Origin: a virus
Direction: 5' to 3' (one strand)
Length of the DNA stretch: 34,409 nt
Virus record (IMG/VR): IMGVR_UViG_3300025759_000325
Span: 1-34,409 of that record
The position numbers were made by a program, and so were the translations under genes. Of the stretch, positions 1 through 5,770 are shown piece by piece. The notes under the pieces were generated by a model. The model did not search any database and was not told where the DNA came from. It saw only the letters and a program-made list of their open reading frames with translations. Every line of letters begins with the position of its first letter. Position 1 is the stretch's first letter.

Positions 1-478
1 CACGCTCCTCTGCAAGACTTCTTGCGTCCGTAGGCGCAGGAAAATCAACCAGCGTGTGGCAGTGCCCATACGTCAGGGCACAGATCAAGAGTCGTCGAGC
101 GTACTCATCTAAATCTGAGCCACACCCGTCAACGTCCTTGTTAAAAACATCTGTCCAGTAGGGATCACCCTGGACGCTAATTGGTTTTCGCAGGATTAAC
201 CCAGCCGCTGCACGAAGCAAACGCTGCGTATAAGGCGTAAAAACAGAGCGATTGACTCGCGCTAAGTACGCGCTGTAGTCCTCACGCGGCTCTAGAGGCA
301 AAAACGCTTCGCAGTTATCACGCAAATACTCCGTGCCGTTTGTAACGGCCTTCATAATCTCCCAGCCCTTCATCTGGTCGATTACTGCCCGCGTTCGCAC
401 AAACGGACTGTCAACACTCCCCATATAGGAGCTGCTGACCAGATGGGTCCTGACGAGCCCTGGGACGGAGTAAGTCAT
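1..478 (-). CDS. Portal protein, N-terminal part (runs off the left edge)
   Basis: The leftward reading frame starts at an ATG at 476-478 (MTYSVPGLVRTH...) and stays open to base 1, giving about 159 residues with no stop. The text resembles the start of DUF4055-type phage portal-like proteins: a region rich in R, W and Y (KGWEIMKAVTNGTEYL), then YSAYLARVNRSVFTPYTQR and an A/G-rich helix ending GLILRKPI, then TYGHCHTLVDFPAP. Portals form the dodecameric ring at the packaging vertex of the head. Its position downstream of the large terminase in the same direction fits. The C-terminal two thirds are outside the window. The family assignment is from memory of sequence pattern, so it is good but not certain. 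Confidence 0.72.
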   Translation of the reverse strand, partial: MTYSVPGLVRTHLVSSSYMGSVDSPFVRTRAVIDQMKGWEIMKAVTNGTEYLRDNCEAFLPLEPREDYSAYLARVNRSVFTPYTQRLLRAAAGLILRKPISVQGDPYWTDVFNKDVDGCGSDLDEYARRLLICALTYGHCHTLVDFPAPTDARSLAEER

Positions 479-498
479 GTTTTCATTTTAACCGTTGA

Positions 499-765
499 TT
501 AGTTGTTGCAACCCCAGCGACGCCGGGCAGCCTTGCCGCGTTCACCAGTCCAACTCTTGCTACGAGCGCAAAAAGACTTCTTACGTGCAGCCTCTTTTTT
601 GTTCTTGGGCTTGCCAGTGACAGGTGGCTTCAAGTTTGAGCCCGTTTCTCGATTATATTTAGCCCTGCCCTTTGCAGTTAGTCCGGCACCCTTACTTGCC
701 GGAAGTTTTTCACCACGACCAACGCTCAGATTTGGCCCCTTTTTGCGCTTTTTCTTTTCAGCCAT
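499..765 (-). CDS. Small basic cyanophage-type protein (DUF6321-like)
   Basis: This 88-residue, Lys/Arg-rich protein contains the pattern GAGLTAKGRAKYNRETGSNL followed by KPPVTGKP and KKSFCARSKSW. That pattern is typical of a short domain found in many marine phages and annotated as DUF6321 or hypothetical. Function is unknown. The ATG at 765 lies inside the end of the upstream gene (8-base overlap), so the two are probably translationally coupled. It is the last gene before the portal. High charge and the location among head genes make a nucleic-acid-binding or minor virion role conceivable, but nothing in the sequence proves it. Confidence 0.72.
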   Translation of the reverse strand: MAEKKKRKKGPNLSVGRGEKLPASKGAGLTAKGRAKYNRETGSNLKPPVTGKPKNKKEAARKKSFCARSKSWTGERGKAARRRWGCNN

Positions 766-1069
766 TTTTCTTTTTGGTAGATTTACGGCGCTTATGCTGA
801 TAGCTTATCTTCTTTGAGCCGGTTTTCTCGCGTTTAAACCGGGCTTTTTCGGCAGGCGACATCTCTTTAGTCGTCTTAGGCGTCTTGTCCGACACCCGTT
901 TTGACGGTCGGCACGCCGGATAGTCCCGCTTCTCCCCCTTGGAGCGGCCACAAGGCTTCCCGGTCTTTATATCGACCCATTTCTCGTCAAACCATCGGCC
1001 AAGGCCACCACGGCCCTTACTTGGCTTTTTTGGTTTTGCGGGTTTTCGTGGTTTTTTTCGTTCCGCCAC
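758..1069 (-). CDS. Small basic protein with GGLGRWFDEKWVD motif
   Basis: The conserved core is GRGGLGRWFDEKWVDIKTG, then KPCGRSKGEKRDYPACRPSKR and a very basic tail ending KRRKSTKKKNG. I recognise this pattern from marine cyanophages, where it is an uncharacterised small protein; the spaced C-G-R...C-R-P residues could bind metal, which is inference. No ATG is available in frame before the core. I chose a GTG at 1069 (about 103 residues) rather than the far TTG at 1153, which would run across most of the neighbouring gene. It overlaps that gene (1017-1223) by 53 bases in another frame. The start is therefore uncertain while the coding frame is well supported. Confidence 0.65.
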   Translation of the reverse strand: MAERKKPRKPAKPKKPSKGRGGLGRWFDEKWVDIKTGKPCGRSKGEKRDYPACRPSKRVSDKTPKTTKEMSPAEKARFKREKTGSKKISYQHKRRKSTKKKNG

Positions 1070-1223
1070 TGGTTGCTTTGCGATAAGTGCCACCACGCTT
1101 CTTATATTCGCGCACAAGCCACGCATTTGCATACGCGCTTGGATACACGTCAAACTTGCGCTTGGCCTCAGCCTTCACGCGAGCATAAAGCGTCTTGTTT
1201 ACTGGGACGTTTTCACTGGCCAC
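1017..1223 (-). CDS. Small basic protein with AKRKFDVYPSAYANAWLV motif
   Basis: This 68-residue protein has a conserved first half (LYARVKAEAKRKFDVYPSAY, then ANAWLVREYKKRGGTYRK) and a Lys/Thr-rich tail. The motif is widespread in marine phages and has no assigned function that I know. The start is a GTG at 1223 that lies within the end of the upstream small gene (11-base overlap), which supports reinitiation. Together with its neighbours it forms a cluster of five tiny, strongly basic proteins between terL and the portal. Confidence 0.7.
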   Translation of the reverse strand: MASENVPVNKTLYARVKAEAKRKFDVYPSAYANAWLVREYKKRGGTYRKATSGGTKKTTKTRKTKKAK

Positions 1224-1320
1224 AGCTGCACCGCATCTTTTTGCTGCCCTTCTTCATGCCCTTTTTCTTCTTGGGCGGACGGCCTTTTTGTGTGCCGTAA
1301 GTCCCTGGACCTTTAGGCAT
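1213..1320 (-). CDS. 35-residue basic peptide
   Basis: The ATG at 1320 opens a frame reading MPKGPGTYGTQKGRPPKKKK and ending KKMRCSCGQ, 35 residues. The N-terminal MPKGPGTYG...GRPPKK pattern is one I recall from marine phage minigenes encoded beside the portal. Its last 11 bases overlap the GTG of the next gene. It is too short for a confident family. The conserved gene order is the main reason to call it real. Confidence 0.55.
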   Translation of the reverse strand: MPKGPGTYGTQKGRPPKKKKGMKKGSKKMRCSCGQ

Positions 1321-1354
1321 GACGCAAAATGCGACGACATACCCAGTCTAACCG

Positions 1355-1450
1355 TTACTTTTTCTTCTTACTAGCCTTCTTCTTGCCCTTGCGAACGGCT
1401 TTCATGTAGCCCTCACACCGCTTCATTGCAGCGCTTTTTTTGTCAGCCAT
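1355..1450 (-). CDS. 31-residue lysine-rich peptide
   Basis: From the ATG at 1450 the frame reads MADKKSAAMKRCEGYMKAVR and ends in a Lys-rich tail (KASKKKK), with TAA at 1355. It sits in the gap between the zinc-ribbon gene and the 35-residue gene, in the same orientation. Composition matches its neighbours. Its role is unknown; it is supported mainly by context and by filling an otherwise empty slot. Confidence 0.45.
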   Translation of the reverse strand: MADKKSAAMKRCEGYMKAVRKGKKKASKKKK

Positions 1451-1476
1451 ACGAACAAAGCAGCAGTAGACGCATC

Positions 1477-1731
1477 CTAAACAGCTTTAGACCCGTATTC
1501 CAACGTCACGCGACGCTTACTGCCGCTAGGCGAATTCCATCTAAAAAACTTCACCTGCACTGACGGATGAAGCTCTTCCTCAGGTGATTGCAGCGTTTTC
1601 CACCGATGATCACACTCCAAGCACCGCCGCTCACGCACACAATCATTGTCCTGCGACGTATAGCGCCCCATCACCTTTGACTCCTCTGACCCACATTTCG
1701 GACAACAAGGTGCGTTGAGCGGACGAAACAT
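1477..1731 (-). CDS. Zinc-ribbon protein (NrdR-like N-terminal finger)
   Basis: This is an 84-residue protein with a four-cysteine zinc ribbon near the N terminus: CPKCGSEE, then about 20 residues, then CLECDHRWKT. The sequence between them (RYTSQDNDCVRERRCLEC) resembles the finger of NrdR-like regulators, but the ATP-cone domain that follows in NrdR is absent, so it is not NrdR itself. The ATG at 1731 follows directly after the terL stop (TGA at 1734-1736), which favours it over the TTG at 1737. A DNA-binding or adaptor role next to the terminase is possible but inferred only. Confidence 0.68.
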   Translation of the reverse strand: MFRPLNAPCCPKCGSEESKVMGRYTSQDNDCVRERRCLECDHRWKTLQSPEEELHPSVQVKFFRWNSPSGSKRRVTLEYGSKAV

Positions 1732-1733
1732 CC

Positions 1734-2987
1734 TCAATACAAGCGGTATGACGTAGTTCCCATGGCCTCAGGCTTGGCCAAGTTGAACTGCTGCAACACA
1801 AGATACCCGAAAGCATCAAAGGCGTGGTCCACACCTAAGTTTTTGTTAGGCAAACCAGTCCCTGGTGCGTAAGTCAGCGTCCGCAACGACTTGATCAACT
1901 CCTTACACCTCGGGTGGATCTTGACCCGTCGCGCCCCAGAAGCATCCATCAGGCCAGTGTTGACCGCTGTGATCTTGTCTCGGATCTTCCACGGTGACCT
2001 GGGACTCTGAACCGTGAAACCGCTACGTCTGAGAATTGCGTGGTCCGTTACGCCCACTCCGCTTGTCTTTCTTGCGCCGCCTGTAGGGTCAGGACAGGCG
2101 ATAACCCGACGATCCACACCGTATCTACGAGTAACTTCATCGGCAAAATCCCAAGTTGTGGCACCGCCAGTCAGCATGATCTCGTCAAACACGTACAACG
2201 TGTCCTGATCTTTGACCGCGCAGATGCCACTCATTGGATCCACGTTGAAGTCAACGCCCAGCAGTAACGGTTGAATCGAAATGTCCTTGGCGTCCGTTGA
2301 AATGTTGTCGTCCGAAAAGCTGATGGCCACCAAACCAGTCAGGTTCTCGAAGGACGCTTCGAATTCCTGGCGGAACGTGCGCGTATCAAGTTGAGCGCGG
2401 GCTGCTTCGACCTCGTGCTTACTGACGTTTCCGCCCTCAATCGTTGTATAGCTCCATCGTTGCCATTCGTTTGTTTCGTCGTCTGGGACATAGCACCACA
2501 AGTCATAAAACCAGCTAGCTGTACCGTCTGGCGTTGAAATAAACAACGCCCAACCCTCTTTATCCGCTAATGCAGGTCTGATCACCTCAAACCAGACCTC
2601 TGAATCCATAAATGCCGCCTCATCCAGCACCACACCGCTCAAACTCCGGCCTCTCAACGCCATTGCGTTTTCAGTGCCCTTCAATTCAATGGTTGAACCG
2701 TTGATTAGCTCGATTCGTAGGTCTGTTTCGTTCTTGCTCTTGATCCAAACCTTCGGAACCAGCTTTTTTAACGCTCGCCATGCAATATCTTTCGCCATCC
2801 GGTACGTCGGGGCACAGTAAAAGAACGTTTCACCCGGACGATTGAGCGCTCCACGAAGTAGCTCAACGCATGACAAGTACGATTTGCCGAATCGACGACC
2901 GGCAACTAAAACCCGGAATCGTTTGTCGCTTGAGAAGACTTGGCCCTGCGCCCATCTCAGGCTTACAGGCTCTGCTTTTGTGCTCAT
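1734..2987 (-). CDS. terL: Terminase large subunit (packaging ATPase/nuclease)
   Basis: This 417-residue protein drives DNA into the prohead and cuts it. The ATPase domain shows Walker A AGRRFGKS (29-36), Walker B VVLDEA (119-124, D122/E123) and the coupling motif STP (151-153). The RNase H-like nuclease domain shows GVDFNVDP (D246), CPDP (D300) and DHAFDAFGY (D387/D391). All catalytic acids expected for the family are present, and length is normal for the Terminase_6/TerL group. The ATG at 2987 begins MSTKAEPVSLRWAQGQ. It heads the leftward head-gene cluster. The likely small subunit is on the other strand, which is less usual. Confidence 0.95.
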   Translation of the reverse strand: MSTKAEPVSLRWAQGQVFSSDKRFRVLVAGRRFGKSYLSCVELLRGALNRPGETFFYCAPTYRMAKDIAWRALKKLVPKVWIKSKNETDLRIELINGSTIELKGTENAMALRGRSLSGVVLDEAAFMDSEVWFEVIRPALADKEGWALFISTPDGTASWFYDLWCYVPDDETNEWQRWSYTTIEGGNVSKHEVEAARAQLDTRTFRQEFEASFENLTGLVAISFSDDNISTDAKDISIQPLLLGVDFNVDPMSGICAVKDQDTLYVFDEIMLTGGATTWDFADEVTRRYGVDRRVIACPDPTGGARKTSGVGVTDHAILRRSGFTVQSPRSPWKIRDKITAVNTGLMDASGARRVKIHPRCKELIKSLRTLTYAPGTGLPNKNLGVDHAFDAFGYLVLQQFNLAKPEAMGTTSYRLY

Positions 2988-3085
2988 GGCTATTACATTA
3001 CACAGTTTTTCAACCCCTACCCCCCTTTGGGGCGTGCCAGATCGTATGGCAGGCAGTTATTATCTGAAAAAAGGTCGATAGGTTG

Positions 3086-3472
3086 ATGCCTGAGCCTCTA
3101 ACGGATCGCACCACACAAGCAAAAGAAGATCGCGTTAGGCGGCTCTATCGACGACAGCTCGATGGATTGTCCGCTCGTGCGCTCGTGTACGACCACAAGG
3201 AGAAAGAACAGATCTCAATCAATACTGCTTGGCGCGATTGGGCAGAAGTTAAAAAGCTCGTTGATGAAGACTGGCAAGCTGATCGCGACAACATGCTCGC
3301 GCGTCTTCAACACATGCGTACCAAACTCTTTCATCAGGCTCTGAAAAAGGGACAGTTGCAGACCGCTAGTCAGGTGCTCGACTCCATCGGACGTGTCATC
3401 GGTGAATCCGTTGAGACAGTCAATATCCAGGCACCTGAACTTAAAATCTCCATCGAAGATAAGGGCGACTGA
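3086..3472 (+). CDS. Putative terminase small subunit
   Basis: This is a 128-residue, highly charged, mostly helical protein. The N-terminal half (RVRRLYRRQLDGLSARALVY, then ISINTAWRDWAEVKKLVDED) looks like a helix-turn-helix DNA-binding region, followed by a helix LARLQHMRTKLFHQALKKG and a short acidic tail. Small terminases have this plan and recognise the packaging site. It lies back-to-back with terL, separated by about 98 bases. The ATG at 3086 is preferred to the TTG just before it, with a weak AGG upstream. The gene is followed by a strong terminator, so it is its own transcription unit. The assignment rests on context and fold impression, and a transcription regulator is the main alternative. 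Confidence 0.5.
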   Translation: MPEPLTDRTTQAKEDRVRRLYRRQLDGLSARALVYDHKEKEQISINTAWRDWAEVKKLVDEDWQADRDNMLARLQHMRTKLFHQALKKGQLQTASQVLDSIGRVIGESVETVNIQAPELKISIEDKGD

Positions 3473-3499
3473 TCCCCACGCTCACAACTTCAGACCCCT

Positions 3500-3523
3500 G
3501 CCCCCACCTAAGGGGGCTTTTTT
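3500..3523 (+). terminator. Rho-independent terminator after the putative small terminase
   Basis: A six-pair stem GCCCCC (3500-3505) / GGGGGC (3512-3517) closes a six-base loop and is followed by six Ts (3518-3523). It lies 28 bases after the stop of the gene at 3086-3472. Confidence 0.85.
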
Positions 3524-3725
3524 ATTACACGAGTACTGTTGTGCAGACATATGTGTAAGTAGTGGGCAACCTGCTACCTGCTGCGGCGATTTGCAACCGT
3601 ACCCCCCGGCAGCTGGGCGGCTGGGCAGCCAGCGAAAAACCGGAAACGGTGGGAAAAAGTGCGAAAAACCCACGTTTTGCCAGCTTGTGCCAGTCGGCAA
3701 GCTGACCCAATTTCTCCCCTGACTA
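3524..3725. other. Gene-free region with packed inverted and direct repeats (possible packaging site or origin)
   Basis: No credible gene is seen here on either strand. The right half holds several dyads close together: GGCTG/CAGCC at 3619-3630, ACCG-GAAA-CGGT at 3639-3650, GTGGG (3649-3653)/CCCAC (3669-3673), and CAGCTT (3681-3686) with GCC/GGC and AAGCTG (3699-3704). A 10-base direct repeat, GCGAAAAACC, occurs at 3632-3641 and 3661-3670. Phage cos/pac sites and origins are often repeat-rich and lie beside the small terminase gene, which is the case here. Which of these roles applies cannot be decided from the sequence. Confidence 0.45.
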
Positions 3726-3754
3726 TTGCAAGACACCAGTAATTGTGCAATACT
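3726..3754 (+). promoter_or_regulatory. Candidate early promoter
   Basis: TTGCAA (3726-3731) and AATACT (3749-3754) are separated by 17 bases, a reasonable sigma-70 pair reading towards the early operon. Part of the -35 box is echoed at 3743-3750 (TTGTGCAA), so a regulator could bind the spacer. It would give a leader of about 240 bases before the first gene at 4004. Confidence 0.5.
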
Positions 3755-3759
3755 GTAAG

Positions 3760-4003
3760 AGAAGAGAGGGGAGATCTTCCCCGCTCCGTCAGTTCAGCAC
3801 CTTGACAACTACATAGGGAGCAGATCCGCACCAACAGCACAGCCCCCAGGGTTGCAGCTGCAGGCGCCGACAGCAGACCTCAGCGGTTTGCACGTCACCG
3901 GACTGCACCCAACCAAGACAAGCGAGCCAGCCCTCAGACGGGTCTCTGATCTGCCTAGGGGTGGTCGCTTGGATCATCCAATCAACTCGATTATCTGATC
4001 ACC
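3760..4003 (+). promoter_or_regulatory. Long early leader with a stable stem-loop at 3919-3971
   Basis: This stretch has no convincing gene and probably forms the untranslated leader of the early operon. It contains a TTGACA at 3802-3807 without an obvious -10, and a palindrome TGCAGCTGCA near 3854. Near its end is a long imperfect stem: CAAGCGA (3919-3925), CCA (3927-3929), CCCT (3931-3934) and CAGA (3935-3938) pair with TCTG (3945-3948), AGGG (3957-3960), TGG (3962-3964) and TCGCTTG (3965-3971). It ends about 30 bases before the first start codon. A riboregulator, a stabilising structure or a processed small RNA are all possible; it matches no riboswitch class I know. Confidence 0.4.
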
Positions 4004-4147
4004 ATGAGCAACCCGACAACGTTCTGCATCGTGCTCGCCAGCTACATCACCGCTGGTTTGTTCGGTGTCGTTTTTGTCCAGACTGCGCTCCAAACTCCAA
4101 TGGTTCAGCACAGCGGCACTCAGGCCTACGTTCGCGTGGTGCGCTGA
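4004..4147 (+). CDS. Small single-pass membrane protein (47 residues)
   Basis: The frame begins with ATG at 4004 (MSNPTTFCIVLASYITAGLF) and holds one hydrophobic span at about residues 6-27, followed by a short polar tail. The stop (TGA, 4145-4147) is one base before the ATG of the next gene, so the two are likely co-translated. It is the first gene after the structured leader. No family is recognised; small membrane proteins made early by phages often affect superinfection or host membrane functions, but that is only a parallel. Confidence 0.5.
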   Translation: MSNPTTFCIVLASYITAGLFGVVFVQTALQTPMVQHSGTQAYVRVVR

Positions 4148-4148
4148 G

Positions 4149-4469
4149 ATGGCTTTGATGTCTGACTGTCCCCTCAAGACCGCTCTTGAGGCTCGGTTCA
4201 CGGATGACTCAGAGATCCGGGATGTGGCCAGCTATGGCTGTATCCAGGGAATCTCTGGATTCACCTATCGCAAAGAGATCAACGACTTCTTTAACGAGCA
4301 TGAGGCAGACATTGAGAGATGGCTGCTAGATGAACACGATTTCACCTTGGAAGGTTTTTCCAAACGTGCCAAAAGTATCCATCAACTTAAAACTGCGATG
4401 TTATGGAAGGCGGTCGATCTTTACTGCCAGGAGATTGTCATCTACAACGAAACATTTCAGCCCGCTTAA
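4149..4469 (+). CDS. Uncharacterised early protein with GISGFTY motif (106 residues)
   Basis: Starting at ATG 4149, the protein reads MALMSDCPLKTALEARF, then DVASYGCIQGISGFTYRKEI, NDFFNEHEADIERWLLDEH and a C-terminal helix QLKTAMLWKAVDLYCQEIV. The combination of a GxSGFxY...E segment and a late WxAV..YC helix recalls a small family of phage and plasmid proteins (I believe DUF7222-like) of unknown function. It is acidic and soluble. Its stop codon lies in the loop of the following terminator, so transcription and translation end together. Confidence 0.65.
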   Translation: MALMSDCPLKTALEARFTDDSEIRDVASYGCIQGISGFTYRKEINDFFNEHEADIERWLLDEHDFTLEGFSKRAKSIHQLKTAMLWKAVDLYCQEIVIYNETFQPA

Positions 4470-4483
4470 TTGCGGGCTTTTTT
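4460..4483 (+). terminator. Rho-independent terminator overlapping a stop codon
   Basis: The stem GCCCGC (4460-4465) / GCGGGC (4472-4477) with loop TTAATT is followed by six Ts. The TAA stop of the gene at 4149-4469 is inside the loop, so ribosomes finishing that gene would cover the stem and could modulate termination. The same stem sequence is reused at 4863-4880. Confidence 0.85.
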
Positions 4484-4509
4484 CTTGTCATCTACTACCG
4501 CACCAATAA

Positions 4510-4854
4510 ATGCGCAAAATCGAATCTGAAATGGTGGCCGCAGTTTGGAACCATCATGAATGGAGAAAAGCCAACACGAGAGTAGAGATTAAAGGCCCTC
4601 ACGCAATGGTTTTTCTTCACGGCAACCATATCGCAACGTTAAATCGTTTCGACAAGTGCCTGGAATTTTATGGAGGTTCCGACAGCCGCTGGTTCAGCCG
4701 CACCACATTCAGCCGGTTGAATGCTTTAGCGCTGCAGTTCTGCGGCGTTAGACCGTTCTATACCAAGCGCCACGTTCCAATGATCAGCACCTGCAGGGGT
4801 GACCGTGAATGGACCTTGCGCGATTTCTACAGCTTCAACGCTTCCGGCTGCTGA
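4510..4854 (+). CDS. Conserved small phage protein with LHGNHIATL and SRLNAL motifs
   Basis: The 114-residue product reads MRKIESEMVAAVWNHHEWRK, NTRVEI, MVFLHGNHIATLNR, then a TTFSRLNALALQF stretch and a C-terminal Arg/Trp region. This succession (W...NT.V.....LHGN.IA......SRLNAL) is one I recall from many unrelated phages and bacterial mobile regions, always as an uncharacterised protein. The start ATG 4510 lies 27 bases beyond a terminator, so the gene depends on read-through or on its own weak promoter; none is obvious. It is closed by a second terminator, making it a single-gene unit. Confidence 0.7.
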   Translation: MRKIESEMVAAVWNHHEWRKANTRVEIKGPHAMVFLHGNHIATLNRFDKCLEFYGGSDSRWFSRTTFSRLNALALQFCGVRPFYTKRHVPMISTCRGDREWTLRDFYSFNASGC

Positions 4855-4862
4855 AAAGATGA

Positions 4863-4887
4863 GCCCGCCATTGAGCGGGCTTTTTTT
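4863..4887 (+). terminator. Rho-independent terminator
   Basis: The stem GCCCGC (4863-4868) / GCGGGC (4875-4880), with a six-base loop and seven Ts (4881-4887), terminates the gene at 4510-4854. The stem is identical to that at 4460-4477. The leftward gene 4886-5071 also ends exactly here, so the hairpin sits between two convergent genes and may help stop both. Confidence 0.85.
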
Positions 4888-5071
4888 ATGCGCTGAGCCG
4901 GATGAGACATTCCTCAGCTCTGCAGTCTTCGAGCTTGGCTCGGACCCAGTTAAGGCGACCGGCGACCCTGCGACCGTCGTTGGTGTCCTTGTAAACGTGA
5001 AGCGCTTCGAGCAGGAGCATCCACTCATCAGCGCAGAAGTGAATGGTCTTAGTGGGCGCTGGGTCAGTCAT
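4886..5071 (-). CDS. 61-residue protein, product of the leftward arm of a divergent promoter pair
   Basis: The ATG at 5071 opens MTDPAPTKTIHFCADEWMLL, followed by a helical, charged stretch (LLEALHVYKDTNDGRRVAGR, LNWVRAKLEDCRAEECL). It is the only leftward gene within the early block and has its own candidate promoter (TTGATC, 16 bases, TACAAT). It has no recognised DNA-binding fold, although two predicted helices would allow one. A longer start at 5134 (82 residues) is less likely because it would run through that promoter. Confidence 0.55.
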   Translation of the reverse strand: MTDPAPTKTIHFCADEWMLLLEALHVYKDTNDGRRVAGRLNWVRAKLEDCRAEECLIRLSA

Positions 5072-5082
5072 GAATGGGCCGC

Positions 5083-5134
5083 TTGCGGTTTCCGTGAATG
5101 GTCTGTATTGTAGTACAGGAGTCAAGGGGATCAA
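5083..5134. promoter_or_regulatory. Overlapping divergent promoters with a central dyad
   Basis: Rightward: TTGCGG (5083-5088), 17 bases, TATTGT (5106-5111). Leftward: TTGATC (complement of 5129-5134), 16 bases, TACAAT (complement of 5107-5112). The two -10 boxes overlap almost completely, so the promoters cannot be occupied at once. A dyad CTGTA (5103-5107) / TACAG (5114-5118) covers the shared -10 region and would be a natural operator. The rightward message starts the run of small genes from 5164; the leftward one serves 4886-5071. Confidence 0.5.
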
Positions 5135-5163
5135 CCTGGCTCCGCCCCATCATCAAATCATCA

Positions 5164-5388
5164 ATGGACTCAACCGTTAGTAGCACGTTCTTTTTTAAGA
5201 ACGGATCAACCGTCAGGTTCGGAACTGGCTCCGCCACCTTCCAAGACGATCTCAACGTGACGACCGTCATGGTCCACAACGACGCCCTGCTGGAAGCAAT
5301 GGCGGTTTATCTGAGCAAGCAAGACGCCGACACCTTGGCTCGCTTTGTTCACCTGTTCTCGCCTCACGTACTGGAGGCTCAGGCTTGA
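5164..5388 (+). CDS. Small early protein (74 residues)
   Basis: The frame from ATG 5164 reads MDSTVSSTFFFKNGSTVRFG, a beta-like N-terminal half, then a helical C-terminal half (HNDALLEAMAVYLSKQDADT, LARFVHLFSPHVLEAQA). It is the first gene behind the rightward promoter at 5083-5111. Its stop overlaps the TTG start of the next gene. No family is recognised. An upstream in-frame GTG (5098) would precede the predicted transcript start and was not used. Confidence 0.55.
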   Translation: MDSTVSSTFFFKNGSTVRFGTGSATFQDDLNVTTVMVHNDALLEAMAVYLSKQDADTLARFVHLFSPHVLEAQA

Positions 5389-5741
5389 AACGCTCCAGTG
5401 ACACCAGAAAAAAACACGTCGGGGAAGCTGTGCGACTCCTAAGCCTTGGCTACCAACCAGCAGCCGTGGCTCTTCGCCTTCAACGGTTGTTTGGCATCAG
5501 CCGCGCCACAAGCTTCCGTGACGTTGAAACGGCTAGCGCTGAGATGGATGCAGAAACCATCGAGCTGGACGCTGACACCGAACCAGCGCCCATGACAGAA
5601 CGCCGTAACGCCATGCTCTGCGACCTTGAGCAGGCCTGGATGGAAGCTTCAGCACAACACAACGTGCAAGAGCTGATGCAGCTTTCCAGAGCCTGGGAGC
5701 GTCTTTACCGCATGGGCGGCGATCAGTCTCACAAGTTCTGA
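5385..5741 (+). CDS. Helix-turn-helix-like protein with a TTG start
   Basis: This 118-residue protein has an N-terminal region RKKHVGEAVRLLSLGYQPAA, VALRLQRLFGISRATSFRDV that fits a helix-turn-helix of the kind seen in resolvase/Trp-like regulators and in small terminases (A..L...G.S..T..RDV). The C-terminal half is helical and acidic, ending LSRAWERLYRMGGDQSH. The start is TTG at 5385, eight bases after a strong GGAGG (5372-5376) and overlapping the previous stop (TTGA), a convincing coupled start. It could be the regulator acting on the dyad upstream, or an alternative small terminase. Confidence 0.62.
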   Translation: MKRSSDTRKKHVGEAVRLLSLGYQPAAVALRLQRLFGISRATSFRDVETASAEMDAETIELDADTEPAPMTERRNAMLCDLEQAWMEASAQHNVQELMQLSRAWERLYRMGGDQSHKF

Positions 5742-5770
5742 GACCTTTGTCTCACACCGCTCCAATCATC

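Noticed and set aside
503-817. Rightward frame of 104 residues
   Set aside because: It is the reverse image of the basic genes 499-765 and 758-1069; Phe/Leu/Arg-rich composition is what Lys-rich genes give on the other strand.
1017-1069. Possible frameshift fusing the two basic proteins
   Set aside because: The downstream frame is +1 relative to the upstream one; the A-rich run is not a good +1 site and the two motifs are separate proteins in other phages as far as I recall.
758-1153. 131-residue version of the GGLGRWF protein starting at TTG 1153
   Set aside because: The added N terminus lies entirely within the 68-residue gene in another frame and has no similarity to the family; GTG 1069 is preferred.
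3961-4158. 65-residue rightward frame with GTG start
   Set aside because: It begins inside the stem-loop and has His/Arg-rich text without a pattern; the overlapping 47-residue frame with a clear membrane helix and coupled stop is better.
4799-5113. 104-residue rightward frame
   Set aside because: It runs through a strong terminator and is antisense to the gene 4886-5071.
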